64,000 bases of DNA. Source: Sphingomonas sp. AX6. Lineage in GTDB: Bacteria; Pseudomonadota; Alphaproteobacteria; Sphingomonadales; Sphingomonadaceae. Positions 33,965 to 42,659 of the stretch are shown here, one piece after another. The notes beneath the pieces are model-generated. The model was given only the letters and a program-made list of their open reading frames with translations, ran no database searches and was not told the origin of the DNA. Where the stretch lies: positions 2,712,008 through 2,776,007 of the forward strand of contig NZ_LR733979.1 in assembly GCF_902506605.1 (NCBI RefSeq), in the 5' to 3' direction. A program made the position numbers and the translations under genes. The first letter of the stretch is position 1. Every line of letters starts with the position of its first letter.

Positions 33965-34144
33965 TCAAAGCGTCATGATGAATATGTTGGCCAGAATCAC
34001 GACGGCCAGCACCAGCATCAACGCAGCCTTCCCGCGATTTTCGCCGCGCAGCAACATGCGGAATCCAAAAATCAGCAGCGCGAACACGGCGATCATGCCC
34101 AGGGCGGGTGCGGCGACAGCGATCAATTGAGCGAAATCTGACAT
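33965..34144 (-). CDS. Small two-helix membrane protein (59 aa)
   Basis: A 59-residue frame with two hydrophobic helices, LIAVAAPALGMIAVFALLIF and LMLVLAVVILANIFIMTL, joined by a basic turn (GFRMLLRGENRGKAA). The pattern, third-position GC bias and placement between the hydrolase and sufE suggest a real small membrane protein. The ATG lacks a strong ribosome-binding site. No function is known. Confidence 0.6.
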   Translation of the reverse strand: MSDFAQLIAVAAPALGMIAVFALLIFGFRMLLRGENRGKAALMLVLAVVILANIFIMTL

Positions 34145-34294
34145 GGAAGCGGTCTAACGCACGTCGTTGCGCCGTGCATCCGATTCGTAGGGACCTGATT
34201 CGTCCGCGGATTGGGCGGCTCGTCGGTACGGCGATCGGGCGTTGTCGCACCGCTCGCTCTTTCATTCGATCGATCACCCGCTATAGCCGCCGCC

Positions 34295-34705
34295 ATGCAG
34301 ACCATTGCCGACCTTGCCGACGAATACGCCTTTCTCGAACCCGACGACCGCTATCGCCTGTTGATCGATCTGGGCCGCGCGCTTGAGGACATGCCCGATC
34401 CGCTAAAGACCGACGCGACCTTGGTGCGCGGATGTTCGGCGGCGGTGTGGGTCTATCCGACCGGCACCGACGACGAACGCCTGCATTTCCTTGCCGACAG
34501 CAACGCCGCGATCACCAAAGGCATCATCGCGCTCGTCCTGCTGACGGTTCAGGACAAACCTCCGGCGGACATTCTGGCGACCGATATCGAAGCCGAACTG
34601 GCACCCTTCGACCTAAAAAACCAACTCAGCTCCAACCGCACGCAAGGCATCCCGAACATGATCGCGCTGATCCGTGCGACGGCGGAGCGCTACGCCGCCG
34701 CCTGA
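34295..34705 (+). CDS. sufE: SufE family sulfur acceptor
   Basis: Accepts persulfide sulfur from a cysteine desulfurase (SufS) and passes it to the SufB scaffold. The 136 residues include the family region DDRYRLLIDLGRALEDMP and the acceptor Cys47 in TLVRGCSAAVWVYP, then ADSNAAITKGIIALVL and NQLSSNRTQGIPNMI. ATG 34295 gives the usual start; the frame upstream lacks homology. The two cysteine desulfurases 1.2-4 kb away are possible partners. Confidence 0.94.
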   Translation: MQTIADLADEYAFLEPDDRYRLLIDLGRALEDMPDPLKTDATLVRGCSAAVWVYPTGTDDERLHFLADSNAAITKGIIALVLLTVQDKPPADILATDIEAELAPFDLKNQLSSNRTQGIPNMIALIRATAERYAAA

Positions 34706-34708
34706 CGA

Positions 34709-35140
34709 TTATTTGGCGAACGCGGCGATGCCATAGGCGCAGGGTGCGGCATCACAATCGGCCATGCGCGCCACCACCTGATAGCGCCCGGCGCTCTCCG
34801 TCTCGAAATTGACGATCGGGGAATCGTCCGCCGCCTCGTCTTCGGCGACCGACCGACCGGTGGGGTCGAGTATTTCGAGGTCCAGGTCCTCGCAATCGTC
34901 GTCGCAAACGCCCAGCATGGCGTACTGCGTGCCTGCGGTCAGTTGGATGCTATGCCGTGCCTCTGCATCGTCGGCGATCGAACCCCGCTCCCGCCAGCCG
35001 GTCGGCTTGAAACCCTGCGCTCCGAACAGGTCATTCGCAGTCTCAAGCAGAGTAGACACCGTATCAGACTGGCCGATGGCGGGCGCGGCAAGTGTGCCGA
35101 CCGCCAGAACGAATGACGCCGCGATCAATTTCATTTTCAT
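34709..35140 (-). CDS. Secreted protein of unknown function
   Basis: A 143-residue protein with a cleavable signal peptide (MKMKLIAASFVLAVGTLAAP, cut near AIGQ). The mature part contains AGTQYAMLGVCDDDCEDLDLEI and GRYQVVARMADCDAAPCAYG, two Cys pairs that could form disulfides, and reads as a small beta-rich domain similar in style to pre-peptidase C-terminal domains. ATG 35140 with GGGGG upstream is chosen. It is convergent with sufE. Confidence 0.7.
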   Translation of the reverse strand: MKMKLIAASFVLAVGTLAAPAIGQSDTVSTLLETANDLFGAQGFKPTGWRERGSIADDAEARHSIQLTAGTQYAMLGVCDDDCEDLDLEILDPTGRSVAEDEAADDSPIVNFETESAGRYQVVARMADCDAAPCAYGIAAFAK

Positions 35141-35196
35141 CGAAACCCCCAAAGTTTCGCGACCCACCACCAATCAGCACCCCCGTTGGTTCGGAG

Positions 35197-35550
35197 TCAA
35201 TCGGGTATCGGCGGTTGCTCGCCACCCGCGGGCGTGACGCCCAGCCCCAGTTCCCGCGCCACCGTGCCGATATCGGCACCTTGCGCCACCAGCACCCATT
35301 CGCGGGGACGTGCGCCATCGACAACCGTCACCGCACGCTTGGGGCATACGCCCAGGCATTTGACCTCGACGATCCCGACCGACGACTTGCGGCCCTTCGT
35401 TGCACCCATTTCCTTGCGCAGCGCCTTGGCGAGCGGCAACTTCCCCTTCGGCCCGAACCCGCCGTCCAATTTCTTGGAGCATTTCGCGCAGACCAACAGC
35501 GTCCGCGCCCAATTGGATCGGACCCGCGTCTTCAATCCGGCGGACGCCAT
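35197..35550 (-). CDS. (2Fe-2S) ferredoxin-domain protein, thioredoxin-like type
   Basis: A 117-residue protein with LLVCAKCSKKLDGGFG near residue 18 and VEVKCLGVCPKRAVTVVDG near residue 62. The four Cys in C-x2-C and C-x3-C match thioredoxin-like 2Fe-2S ferredoxins, though the first pair is spaced more tightly than in the NuoE type. Its start overlaps the end of the J-domain gene by 19 bases, so the two are translated together. Redox partner unknown. Confidence 0.8.
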   Translation of the reverse strand: MASAGLKTRVRSNWARTLLVCAKCSKKLDGGFGPKGKLPLAKALRKEMGATKGRKSSVGIVEVKCLGVCPKRAVTVVDGARPREWVLVAQGADIGTVARELGLGVTPAGGEQPPIPD

Positions 35551-36071
35551 TCGCGGCGTTCTTCCGCGGCCTTCAGCACGTCATAGGCCGCCTGAATCGC
35601 ATGGAAGCGCTTGGCGGCCTCTGCATCGCCGGGGCGCACATCGGGGTGATTCGCCTTGGCCTGACGCCGATACGCGGTCTTGATACTCTCGAAATCGGCA
35701 TCGACTTCGAGTTCGAGTACGTCGAGCGCGCGCATTTCATCGCGCGACAATGTGCCGTCGCCCGGCCCTGCCCAGCTATTGGTTTTCGATTCGGAAAATC
35801 CCCCGGCATCGCGCCGCTCGTCCGCCTCGCGCTGCGCGGCTTCCTCTGCGGTCAGGCCTTCGAAATAATTCCAGCCGCGATTATATTCGGCGGCGTGGGC
35901 TTCGCAGAAATACCAGCGGTCGGGGCTGTTGGGCGATTTCGGCGCGGGGCGATCGCCCACTTCCCTGCAACCATGCCGGTCGCACAGCCGAACCGTCGTC
36001 GCCGCGCGTTCGGACTCATACCCCCGCCAGCGGGGAAAGCCCCAGTCGTTCGATCGTGTGAAACGCGCCAT
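35532..36071 (-). CDS. J-domain (DnaJ-like) protein
   Basis: A 179-residue protein with a C-terminal J domain: LDVLELEVDADFESIKTAYR, the HPD tripeptide at residues about 142-144 in KANHPDVRPGD, and RFHAIQAAYDVLKAA. Such domains stimulate DnaK ATPase. The N-terminal half is not G/F-rich and carries CDRHGCREVG and RWYFCEAHAAEYNRGWNYF, with three Cys and two His that may bind a metal. This layout is typical of short alphaproteobacterial J proteins. It precedes the ferredoxin-like gene in an operon. Confidence 0.88.
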   Translation of the reverse strand: MARFTRSNDWGFPRWRGYESERAATTVRLCDRHGCREVGDRPAPKSPNSPDRWYFCEAHAAEYNRGWNYFEGLTAEEAAQREADERRDAGGFSESKTNSWAGPGDGTLSRDEMRALDVLELEVDADFESIKTAYRRQAKANHPDVRPGDAEAAKRFHAIQAAYDVLKAAEERREWRPPD

Positions 36072-36122
36072 GGTCAGCCAGATAGGTGGGGAAGGCCGTG
36101 GACGCTACCCTCCAAAAAAAAC

Positions 36123-36203
36123 CGTCACCCCAGCGCAGGCTGGGGTATCAGGCCGCAGGGGCAACCGATGAGGCCTGATATACCAGCCTTCGCTGGCATG
36201 ACG
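36123..36203. repeat. Palindromic intergenic repeat (CGTCACCCCAGCG type)
   Basis: Arms CGTCACCCCAGCGCAGGCTG and CAGCCTTCGCTGGCATGACG face each other with inner ATCAGGCC/GGCCTGAT. The arms have diverged, so the stem is imperfect. It is related to the element at 8601-8681. An eight-A run stands just to its left. Confidence 0.7.
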
Positions 36204-36212
36204 CCGTAAGAA

Positions 36213-36650
36213 TTAGGCCGCATCGGCCCCGAACAAAGTGAAACTTGCGGGCAGCCGCTTCACGGCCTTCCCCTCGGTCACCTTTTCGACCGCATTGATG
36301 ACCGCGATCAGGTCGCGTTGCTGATACGGTTTGGACAAACAGCCAAGCGCAAGCCCCTCGATATTTCCCGGACACGCGCCGGTCACGAAAACGACATGGA
36401 TGCCCTTCCCGCTCGCAGCCCGCGCGACATCGATGCCATTGCCATCGGCCAGCCCGACATCGACCAGCAACAGGTGGATCGGCTCCTCGACTTCCTCGAT
36501 GCAGCGCAGTGCATCGGCGACGCTGTCGACCGTCGCGACGATGTCGAATCCTTCGCCTTGCAGGAAATGCTCGTTGTCGAACGCCACCAAGGGTTCGTCC
36601 TCGACGATCAGGATACGCTCGATCCGCCGCTTCTTCTTGCCGAACAACAT
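36213..36650 (-). CDS. Single-domain response regulator (CheY-like receiver)
   Basis: A 145-residue protein with only a receiver domain: ILIVEDEPLVAFDNEHFL (acid pair), phospho-acceptor Asp in HLLLVDVGLADGNGID, VVFVTGACPG with the conserved Thr, and CLSKPYQQRDL with the Lys. A short basic leader (MLFGKKKRRIER) precedes it. No output domain is present, so it probably acts by protein contact; no kinase adjoins it. ATG 36650 is preferred over an in-frame TTG at 36683. Confidence 0.9.
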   Translation of the reverse strand: MLFGKKKRRIERILIVEDEPLVAFDNEHFLQGEGFDIVATVDSVADALRCIEEVEEPIHLLLVDVGLADGNGIDVARAASGKGIHVVFVTGACPGNIEGLALGCLSKPYQQRDLIAVINAVEKVTEGKAVKRLPASFTLFGADAA

Positions 36651-36777
36651 GCCCGTTTCCCGCTCACTTTCATGGACGACCAAAGCGCCCTATAGCCCTG
36701 CGTCTCTGAACCGCCGACAACCTGCTTTGTTGCACGGTCGGCGCGCACCCATTCGCATTCGGAAAACATTTAGCATC

Positions 36778-38286
36778 GTGTCCCTCCCCCCGTCCAAGCC
36801 CCCAGAGGGGCAACGCATCGCCAAATTGCTCGCCCGTGCCGGAATCGCGTCACGGCGAGAGATTGAACGCATGATCGCCGATGGCCGCATCGCGCTCGAC
36901 GGCGTGGTGCTCGACACGCCCGCGACCATCCTGACCTCGCTCACCGGCGTCACCGTCGATGGCCAGCCCGTCGCCGCGCCTGCCCCCGCTCGCCTGTTCG
37001 CCTTCCATAAACCCCCCGGCTGCCTGACCACCGAATATGATCCCGAAGGTCGCAAGACGATCTACGATCATCTGCCCAGCGAATTGCCGCGCGTGATCCC
37101 GGTCGGTCGCCTGGACATGAATACCGAAGGGCTGTTGCTGCTGACCACCGACGGCGAGCTGAAGCGCCAGCTCGAACTCCCCGCGACCGGTGTCGAGCGC
37201 AGCTACCGCGCTCGCGCGTACGGCAACGTCACCCAGGAGCAGCTCGAAGAACTCATGCTCGGCATCGAGATCGAGGGGATGCGCTACGGCCCGATCAACG
37301 CCAATCTCGAACGCCGCACGGGTGCCAATGCGTGGATTGAAATGACGCTGACGGAAGGGAAAAACCGCGAAGTCCGCCGCGTCCTCGAACATCTCGAACT
37401 CGAAGTCAGCCGCTTGATCCGCACGCGCTACGGCCCGTTCATGCTCGACGACCTGCCCGTCGGCCAGGTGACCGAGATTCGCCAACACGATCTGGTCGCG
37501 TTCCGCAAATCGCTCGAACTGCCGGCCGACAAGCGCAATGCGTTGCGTTCCGACCCCGGCGTGCCGATCGCCAAACCGCGCCCCGCGCCCGCGGTCGAAC
37601 CCGAAGGCAACCTCCGCAAGAATCCACGCGGCCCGCGCCCGGCACCGGTCCGCACCGACACTGCACCGCCCCGACCCCCGCGCGCGGGGGCCAACCCCGC
37701 TGACCCGAAAAAGCCGATCGGCTTTGGCGCCCGCCAGCGCAACCGCTTCAAACCCCGCGACGAAGCGCCCGCCCCAGCCAGCACCGAACCCTTTCAGCGC
37801 ACCGCCCGCCCCGGCCCGGTTGCGCGTGCAGGCGCGCGCATCCGTCCCAAAGGCGAAGAACTCGAAACCCGCCGCTCCGCACCAGTGCGCGACGATCGCA
37901 CGCCCGGCGCCCGCGCCGAGCGAACCGACCGCCGCCCGCCCCCGCGCACCATCGGTCGCCAACAAAGCGGCGAACATCCAGACTACGATCCGCGCGCCGC
38001 CCGCGGCGACAACCGATCGCCCTGGGAAGGCCCGACCGGCGACAAGCGTCCCGCACGCCCGACCGATCGCGCACGACCGGCCAAGCCTTATGGCGCAAAG
38101 CCCTATGCGCGCACTCATAACGACGATCGTCCACGTCGCCCTGATTCCACCCGCACCGACCGGCCGGACGCGCCTCGCGGCGAACGCCCCCAACGCGGCG
38201 CAGGCTGGGCCAAGCCTAAGGCCCCCGGCTCCAAACCGGGCGGCTTCAAACCCGGTGGCCCGCGCAAGGGAGGCCCCCGCAAATGA
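36778..38286 (+). CDS. RsuA/RluB-family pseudouridine synthase with long Arg/Pro-rich tail
   Basis: Ribosomal RNA pseudouridine synthase. Residues about 10-60 are an S4 RNA-binding domain (RIAKLLARAGIASRREIERM). The catalytic domain follows, with FAFHKPPGCLTT and the nucleophile Asp in VGRLDMNTEGLLLLT, then EGKNREVRRVLEHL. It most resembles RluB (23S U2605). After about residue 255 a ~245-residue tail is rich in Arg, Pro, Ala and Gly, ending GGFKPGGPRKGGPRK, and is probably disordered RNA-binding sequence. The start is taken as GTG 36778, since the upstream extension overlaps the divergent receiver gene. Its stop overlaps the rsmD start (ATGA). Confidence 0.88.
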   Translation: MSLPPSKPPEGQRIAKLLARAGIASRREIERMIADGRIALDGVVLDTPATILTSLTGVTVDGQPVAAPAPARLFAFHKPPGCLTTEYDPEGRKTIYDHLPSELPRVIPVGRLDMNTEGLLLLTTDGELKRQLELPATGVERSYRARAYGNVTQEQLEELMLGIEIEGMRYGPINANLERRTGANAWIEMTLTEGKNREVRRVLEHLELEVSRLIRTRYGPFMLDDLPVGQVTEIRQHDLVAFRKSLELPADKRNALRSDPGVPIAKPRPAPAVEPEGNLRKNPRGPRPAPVRTDTAPPRPPRAGANPADPKKPIGFGARQRNRFKPRDEAPAPASTEPFQRTARPGPVARAGARIRPKGEELETRRSAPVRDDRTPGARAERTDRRPPPRTIGRQQSGEHPDYDPRAARGDNRSPWEGPTGDKRPARPTDRARPAKPYGAKPYARTHNDDRPRRPDSTRTDRPDAPRGERPQRGAGWAKPKAPGSKPGGFKPGGPRKGGPRK

Positions 38287-38840
38287 GAATAATCGCCGGC
38301 CAATGGCGCGGTCGCCCACTGGTCACGCCAAAGGGCGACGCCACCCGCCCCACCGCCGACCGCACCCGCGAAGGCCTGTTCTCGATGCTGGTCAGCCGCG
38401 TCGGCAGCTTCGAAGGACTGAACGTCGGCGATTTCTTCGCAGGCTCGGGCGCGCTGGGGCTAGAGGCGCTGTCGCGCGGCGCGGCGTCCTGCCTGTTCGT
38501 CGAACAGGTCCGCGCAGCAGTGGATGCCATAAAGGGCAATGCCGACAAATTTGGCATCCGCCCCGACATCCGCCCCACCTCGGTCATGGCCCTCGGCCCC
38601 GCCCGCGCGCCACTCGACCTAATCCTGATGGACCCGCCCTACGACACCGGCGCAGGCATCGTCGCCCTCGACAAACTAGCCCGCCTCGGCTGGACCGGCC
38701 CCGCCACCATCGTCTCGATCGAAACCGGCGCGAAGGAAGTGGTCGGGGCGAAGGGCTTCGAGATTGACGCGGAGCGGGTTTACGGCAAGGCGAAGATTAC
38801 GCTGCTACGAACGATCGCAAGCGAGGTTGATGAGGGGTAG
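38283..38840 (+). CDS. rsmD: 16S rRNA (guanine(966)-N(2))-methyltransferase
   Basis: SAM-dependent RNA methyltransferase of 185 residues. It begins MRIIAGQWRGRPLVTPKGDA, then has RPTADRTREGLFSML, the SAM-binding LNVGDFFAGSGALGLEALSRG and the catalytic LILMDPPYDTG. The ATG overlaps the stop of the pseudouridine synthase gene, so the pair of rRNA-modifying enzymes is translationally coupled. Confidence 0.95.
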   Translation: MRIIAGQWRGRPLVTPKGDATRPTADRTREGLFSMLVSRVGSFEGLNVGDFFAGSGALGLEALSRGAASCLFVEQVRAAVDAIKGNADKFGIRPDIRPTSVMALGPARAPLDLILMDPPYDTGAGIVALDKLARLGWTGPATIVSIETGAKEVVGAKGFEIDAERVYGKAKITLLRTIASEVDEG

Positions 38841-38854
38841 CCTCTATCCCCACA

Positions 38855-38881
38855 CGTCATGCCAGCGAAAGCTGGCATATC
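38855..38881. repeat. Short hairpin, half-copy of palindromic repeat
   Basis: CGTCATGCCAGC-GAAA-GCTGGCATATC contains a perfect 8-bp stem with a GAAA loop. It equals one half of the 8601-8681 type element and lies 15 bp after rsmD. Confidence 0.65.
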
Positions 38882-38968
38882 CGGCGACAGGAGACCGCTA
38901 CCAAACGACGGAACATGACATGAAGCTTTGCGAACCCCAGCTTTGCCTATCTCGTAAGCGGTGCAATC

Positions 38969-39274
38969 TTGACAATATGCATTGCTTACAGCGGCGTTGC
39001 CCATTGGGGCATTATCCCAAATTACCACATCAGCTATCTGGCAAGCCTACTCGTCGCGCTGCCAACTGCTTATTTCGCCTATGCGCGGCAACGTCGGTTG
39101 GGGACCAACTTGATCGATAGCCATATCATTATTGCGTGTTCGATGCTCTGGGTTCTCGGCTTTGCCGAATTACCCAGCATCTGGAATGCGATAGCGATCG
39201 CGGCAATCGCAATTTCACTCGCCTCATCGATCATAGCATTGATCGCGCAGCGGTTTCCGCGATCAGTCCGCTAA
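38969..39274 (+). CDS. Hypothetical membrane protein, start uncertain
   Basis: A frame of 101 residues from TTG 38969 with three or four hydrophobic segments (YHISYLASLLVALPTAYFAY, IIIACSMLWVLGFAELPS, AIAIAAIAISLASSIIALIA). The frame stays open back to 38924 (including FAYLVSGAILTICIAYSGVA), but contains no ATG or GTG before the TTG; a nearby ATG at 38915 stops after two codons. It may be a truncated gene or use TTG. GC content is lower than in neighbours. No family recognised. Confidence 0.4.
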   Translation: MTICIAYSGVAHWGIIPNYHISYLASLLVALPTAYFAYARQRRLGTNLIDSHIIIACSMLWVLGFAELPSIWNAIAIAAIAISLASSIIALIAQRFPRSVR

Positions 39275-39286
39275 TAACTCCCCGCT

Positions 39287-40570
39287 TCACTCGCGCCGCG
39301 GTACCAACCACAACCCGCCCAAACTCAACACGCCCGCAACCGCCAGATACACGCCGACATACCCGATCCCCCCGAAATCGGTCAGCGCCTGCGCAAAAAT
39401 CGGGGTCAGCGCGCCGCCGATCACTCCACCGACATTGAACGCCATCGACGCCCCCGTGTACCGCACCCGCGCCGGAAACAGCCCCGGCAGCCATGCGCCC
39501 AGCGGACCATAAACGAACCCCATCGCCAGCAGCGCAATCGACAGCCACAGCCCGATGGTCAGCAAATCGCCGCCGCCCATCATCGGCAGCATCAGCGCAC
39601 CCGACAGGATCACCATCGCGCACCCCCAGGCCAGCACCGTCCCCGGCGTCGTCCGATCCGCCCACCAGCCCGACGCGATGATCCCTACCGCCATGAACAG
39701 GATCGCGATAAGCTGAACCGACAGGAACGCCGACCGCGAAAAGCCCAACGTCGTCGTCCCGTATCCCAGCACGAACGCGGTCGCGATGTAATAGAGCGCA
39801 AAGCACGCCACCACCCCGAACGTCCCCGCCAGCGTCACGCGCAGGTGCGAACGGAACAGCTCCGCGATCGGCACCGCGGCGGGCGGGTCGCGCTCCATCG
39901 CTTCGCGGAATGCGGGCGTCTCGTGCAGCTTCAACCGCACCCACAGTCCCAACCCGACCAGGATCGCGGACAACAGGAACGGCACCCGCCAGCCCCACGA
40001 CACGAACTGCGCATCGCTCAGCACCAGCGCCAGAATCAGGAACAATCCGTTCGCCGCGATAAACCCGATCGGCGCGCCTAGCTGCGGCACCATGCCGAAC
40101 CGCCCGGCCCAGCCCTTGGGCGCATTTTCCATCGCCAAGAGCGCCGCGCCGCCCCACTCGCCGCCCAGCCCCAGCCCTTGGCTGAAACGCAGGATGCACA
40201 GCAGCAACGGCGCGATCCACCCGACCATTTGATAGGTCGGCAGAAACGCAATCAGAAACGTCGCCCCACCCATCAGCATCAATGAAGCGACCAACGTCGA
40301 CTTGCGTCCCACCCGGTCGCCGAAATGCCCGAACACCAGAGCGCCCAGCGGCCGCGCCACAAATGCCAGCCCCAGCGACGCATAGGCCGCCATCAACTGC
40401 GCCGACGCGCTCTCGGCTGGAAAGAACAACGGCCCGAACACCAGCGCCGCAGCCGTCGCATAGATATAGAAATCATAGAATTCGACCGACGTTCCGACCA
40501 GACTCGCCCCCAGCACCCGCCGGTTCGCCACCATCGGATGCCGTGTGTCCGCTGCCACCGCGCTTGCCAT
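39287..40570 (-). CDS. MFS transporter, metabolite:H+ symporter type
   Basis: A 427-residue inner-membrane transporter with about 12 helices. GTSVEFYDFYIYATAAALVF near residue 28, FGHFGDRVGRKSTLV (the MFS loop 2-3 motif), and RFSQGLGLGGEWGGAALLAM are signatures of the metabolite:H+ symporter family (ProP, ShiA, KgtP). The substrate cannot be told; dicarboxylates, aromatic acids or osmolytes are family options. ATG 40570 has GGAGGCGAT directly upstream. It is divergent from moaA. Confidence 0.9.
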   Translation of the reverse strand: MASAVAADTRHPMVANRRVLGASLVGTSVEFYDFYIYATAAALVFGPLFFPAESASAQLMAAYASLGLAFVARPLGALVFGHFGDRVGRKSTLVASLMLMGGATFLIAFLPTYQMVGWIAPLLLCILRFSQGLGLGGEWGGAALLAMENAPKGWAGRFGMVPQLGAPIGFIAANGLFLILALVLSDAQFVSWGWRVPFLLSAILVGLGLWVRLKLHETPAFREAMERDPPAAVPIAELFRSHLRVTLAGTFGVVACFALYYIATAFVLGYGTTTLGFSRSAFLSVQLIAILFMAVGIIASGWWADRTTPGTVLAWGCAMVILSGALMLPMMGGGDLLTIGLWLSIALLAMGFVYGPLGAWLPGLFPARVRYTGASMAFNVGGVIGGALTPIFAQALTDFGGIGYVGVYLAVAGVLSLGGLWLVPRRE

Positions 40571-40767
40571 ATCGCCTCCGCTCTCTCCAACCCAGACGCA
40601 CCCCTCGCGTGTCCCCTCCCGCGTTGCAAGCGGACAGTTGTGGCGAGCCGCGCCTCCCGAAACACCGCGGTTTCCATCGTTCGAACCGGACTGCACGCTC
40701 GAACGCCCCCCGCTTTGGCGTCGGGATGGCCTTGTTAATCCTGGGTTTGCGCCTTAGCTATCGACGC

Positions 40768-41766
40768 ATGGCCAGCGCCCCCGCCCTGATCGACGGCCAT
40801 GGCCGCCACATCACCTATCTCCGGATATCGGTCACCGATCGCTGCGACTTGCGCTGCCGATATTGCATGGGCGACGACATGCGCTTCATGGCGCGCGAAC
40901 GGTTGCTTTCGGTCGAGGAGATCGCGGCCATCGCCGACGCGTTCATCGCGCGGGGGGTGCGGCGCATCCGCCTGACCGGCGGCGAGCCGCTGGTGCGGGG
41001 CGAGACGATGGCGATCGCGCGAATGCTGGGCGCACGGATCGGCGGCGGCCTGGACGAACTGACCATGACGACCAACGCCACGCGGCTTTCCGATCATGCG
41101 CAGGCACTGGCGGATGCGGGGATGCGGCGGATCAATGTCAGCCTCGACAGTCTGAACCCCGACACGTTCCGGCACATCACCCGCCACGGCGATCTTACGC
41201 GCGTGCTGGACGGCATCGCCGCAGCAAAGGCGGCGGGGATTGCGGTCAAGATCAACGCGGTCGCACTCGCCGATATGAACGAAGCCGAAATCCCGGATAT
41301 GCTCGCCTGGTGCGTGGATCAGGGGCATGACCTCAGTCTCATCGAAACCATGCCGCTGGGCGCGATATCGGAGGATCGCGCCGACCGGTTCGTGCCACTG
41401 ACCCGCGTGTTCGACGCCCTCTCGTCACGGTTCGCGCTGGTCCGCGACACGCATCGCACCGGCGGCCCGGCACGCTATTGGCGCGTCGGCGACAGCGGGA
41501 CGCGACTGGGCCTGATCTCTCCGCTTACCGCCAATTTCTGCGACGGCTGCAACCGCGTGCGGCTGGATGCAGAGGGGCGATTGCACCTTTGCCTGGGCAA
41601 TGAAGGCCATGTCGATCTCAAGACCGCATGGCGACAAGGCGGCGCGCAAGCGCTTGACGCGGCGCTCGACGCGGCGATGATCGCCAAGCCCGCCGCCCAT
41701 GATTTTCACATCGAGCGGGGATCGCGCCCCGCCGTTCAGCGCCACATGAGCGTTACCGGGGGATAG
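40768..41766 (+). CDS. moaA: GTP 3',8-cyclase (molybdenum cofactor biosynthesis A)
   Basis: Radical SAM enzyme that starts molybdopterin synthesis from GTP. The 332 residues show the SAM cluster Cys26, Cys30 and Cys33 in CDLRCRYCMGDD, RRIRLTGGEPLVRG, TTNATRLSDHAQALADAG, the second cluster Cys set in FCDGCNRVRLDAEGRLHLC near the C-terminus, and the required terminal Gly-Gly (SVTGG). ATG 40768 gives the standard N-terminus; the longer frame upstream overlaps the divergent MFS gene. nadK follows after two bases. Confidence 0.95.
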   Translation: MASAPALIDGHGRHITYLRISVTDRCDLRCRYCMGDDMRFMARERLLSVEEIAAIADAFIARGVRRIRLTGGEPLVRGETMAIARMLGARIGGGLDELTMTTNATRLSDHAQALADAGMRRINVSLDSLNPDTFRHITRHGDLTRVLDGIAAAKAAGIAVKINAVALADMNEAEIPDMLAWCVDQGHDLSLIETMPLGAISEDRADRFVPLTRVFDALSSRFALVRDTHRTGGPARYWRVGDSGTRLGLISPLTANFCDGCNRVRLDAEGRLHLCLGNEGHVDLKTAWRQGGAQALDAALDAAMIAKPAAHDFHIERGSRPAVQRHMSVTGG

Positions 41767-41768
41767 AC

Positions 41769-42533
41769 TTGCGCCGCGCACTTTTAGCATCACCGACTGC
41801 GCCGGCGCAGGCCGCCGAACGCGATCTGCGCGACGCCTACCCCTGGGTGCCGCTGGATGAGGCGGAACAGGTCGTGGCACTGGGCGGCGACGGCTTCATG
41901 CTGCAAACGCTGCACACCATGATCGAGGCGCGCAGCAGCGTGCCCGTGTTCGGGATGAATCTGGGCACCATCGGCTTCCTGATGAACGACTGGCACCTGG
42001 CGGGGCTGGACGAACGGCTGGCGCGTGCGAAGCCATTCCGCGTGTCGCCGCTAGAGGCCACGATCGAGACCGTGAATGGCGACCGCCGCGTGCTCGCCGC
42101 GATCAACGAAGTGTCGATGCTCCGCGAAACCCGCCAGACCGCAAAACTCGAGGTCACAGTCAACGACCGCGTCGTCCTCCCCGAACTGGTGTGCGATGGC
42201 ATTCTGGTGGCAACCCCGGCGGGGTCGACGGCTTACAATCTGTCGGCACATGGCCCGATCCTCCCGCTCGGCTCCAACCTGCTCGCGCTGACCCCGATCA
42301 GCCCGTTCCGCCCCCGGCGCTGGCGCGGCGCGATCCTGCCGGAAAAGGCACGTATCGGGTTGCGCGTGCTGGAAGCGGACAAGCGCCCGGTCAGCGCCGT
42401 CGCCGACCAGCGCGAGATCCGCGACGTCGCGCGCGTCGATATCGCGATCGACCGGATGCGCGCGCTGACCCTGTTGTTCGATCCCGAACACGCGTTGGAT
42501 GAGCGGATCACGATGGAGCAATTCATCGCGTGA
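41769..42533 (+). CDS. nadK: NAD kinase
   Basis: Phosphorylates NAD to NADP. The 254 residues include QVVALGGDGFMLQTLH with the GGDG motif at about residues 38-41, FGMNLGTIGFLMND, LVCDGILVATPAGSTAYNLS and GPILPLGS. The predicted start is TTG 41769, with GGGGGAT upstream, directly after the moaA stop. Alphaproteobacterial NAD kinases of this short type are usual. Confidence 0.93.
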   Translation: MRRALLASPTAPAQAAERDLRDAYPWVPLDEAEQVVALGGDGFMLQTLHTMIEARSSVPVFGMNLGTIGFLMNDWHLAGLDERLARAKPFRVSPLEATIETVNGDRRVLAAINEVSMLRETRQTAKLEVTVNDRVVLPELVCDGILVATPAGSTAYNLSAHGPILPLGSNLLALTPISPFRPRRWRGAILPEKARIGLRVLEADKRPVSAVADQREIRDVARVDIAIDRMRALTLLFDPEHALDERITMEQFIA

Positions 42534-42584
42534 AGGGTCTTGCATCGCAAATCTGAGCGGTTATAGACCCGCGCACGGCATCAT

Positions 42585-42659
42585 TCCCTGATAGCTCAGC
42601 GGTAGAGCTCTCGACTGTTAATCGAGCGGCCGTAGGTTCGAATCCTACTCAGGGAGCCA
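42585..42659 (+). tRNA. tRNA-Asn(GUU)
   Basis: A 75-nt cloverleaf: acceptor TCCCTGA/TCAGGGA, D-arm TAGCTCAGCGGTAGAG, anticodon loop CTGTTAA with GUU, T-arm GGTTCGAATCC, encoded CCA. Lies 51 bp after nadK. Confidence 0.95.

Noticed and set aside
36331..36777. Upstream extension of the pseudouridine synthase frame
   Set aside because: The extension overlaps the receiver gene on the other strand and has no homology features; the S4 domain begins just after GTG 36778.
40282..40767. Upstream extension of the moaA frame by 162 residues
   Set aside because: It overlaps the MFS gene in antisense and is Pro/Arg/Ser-rich; MoaA proteins begin close to ATG 40768.
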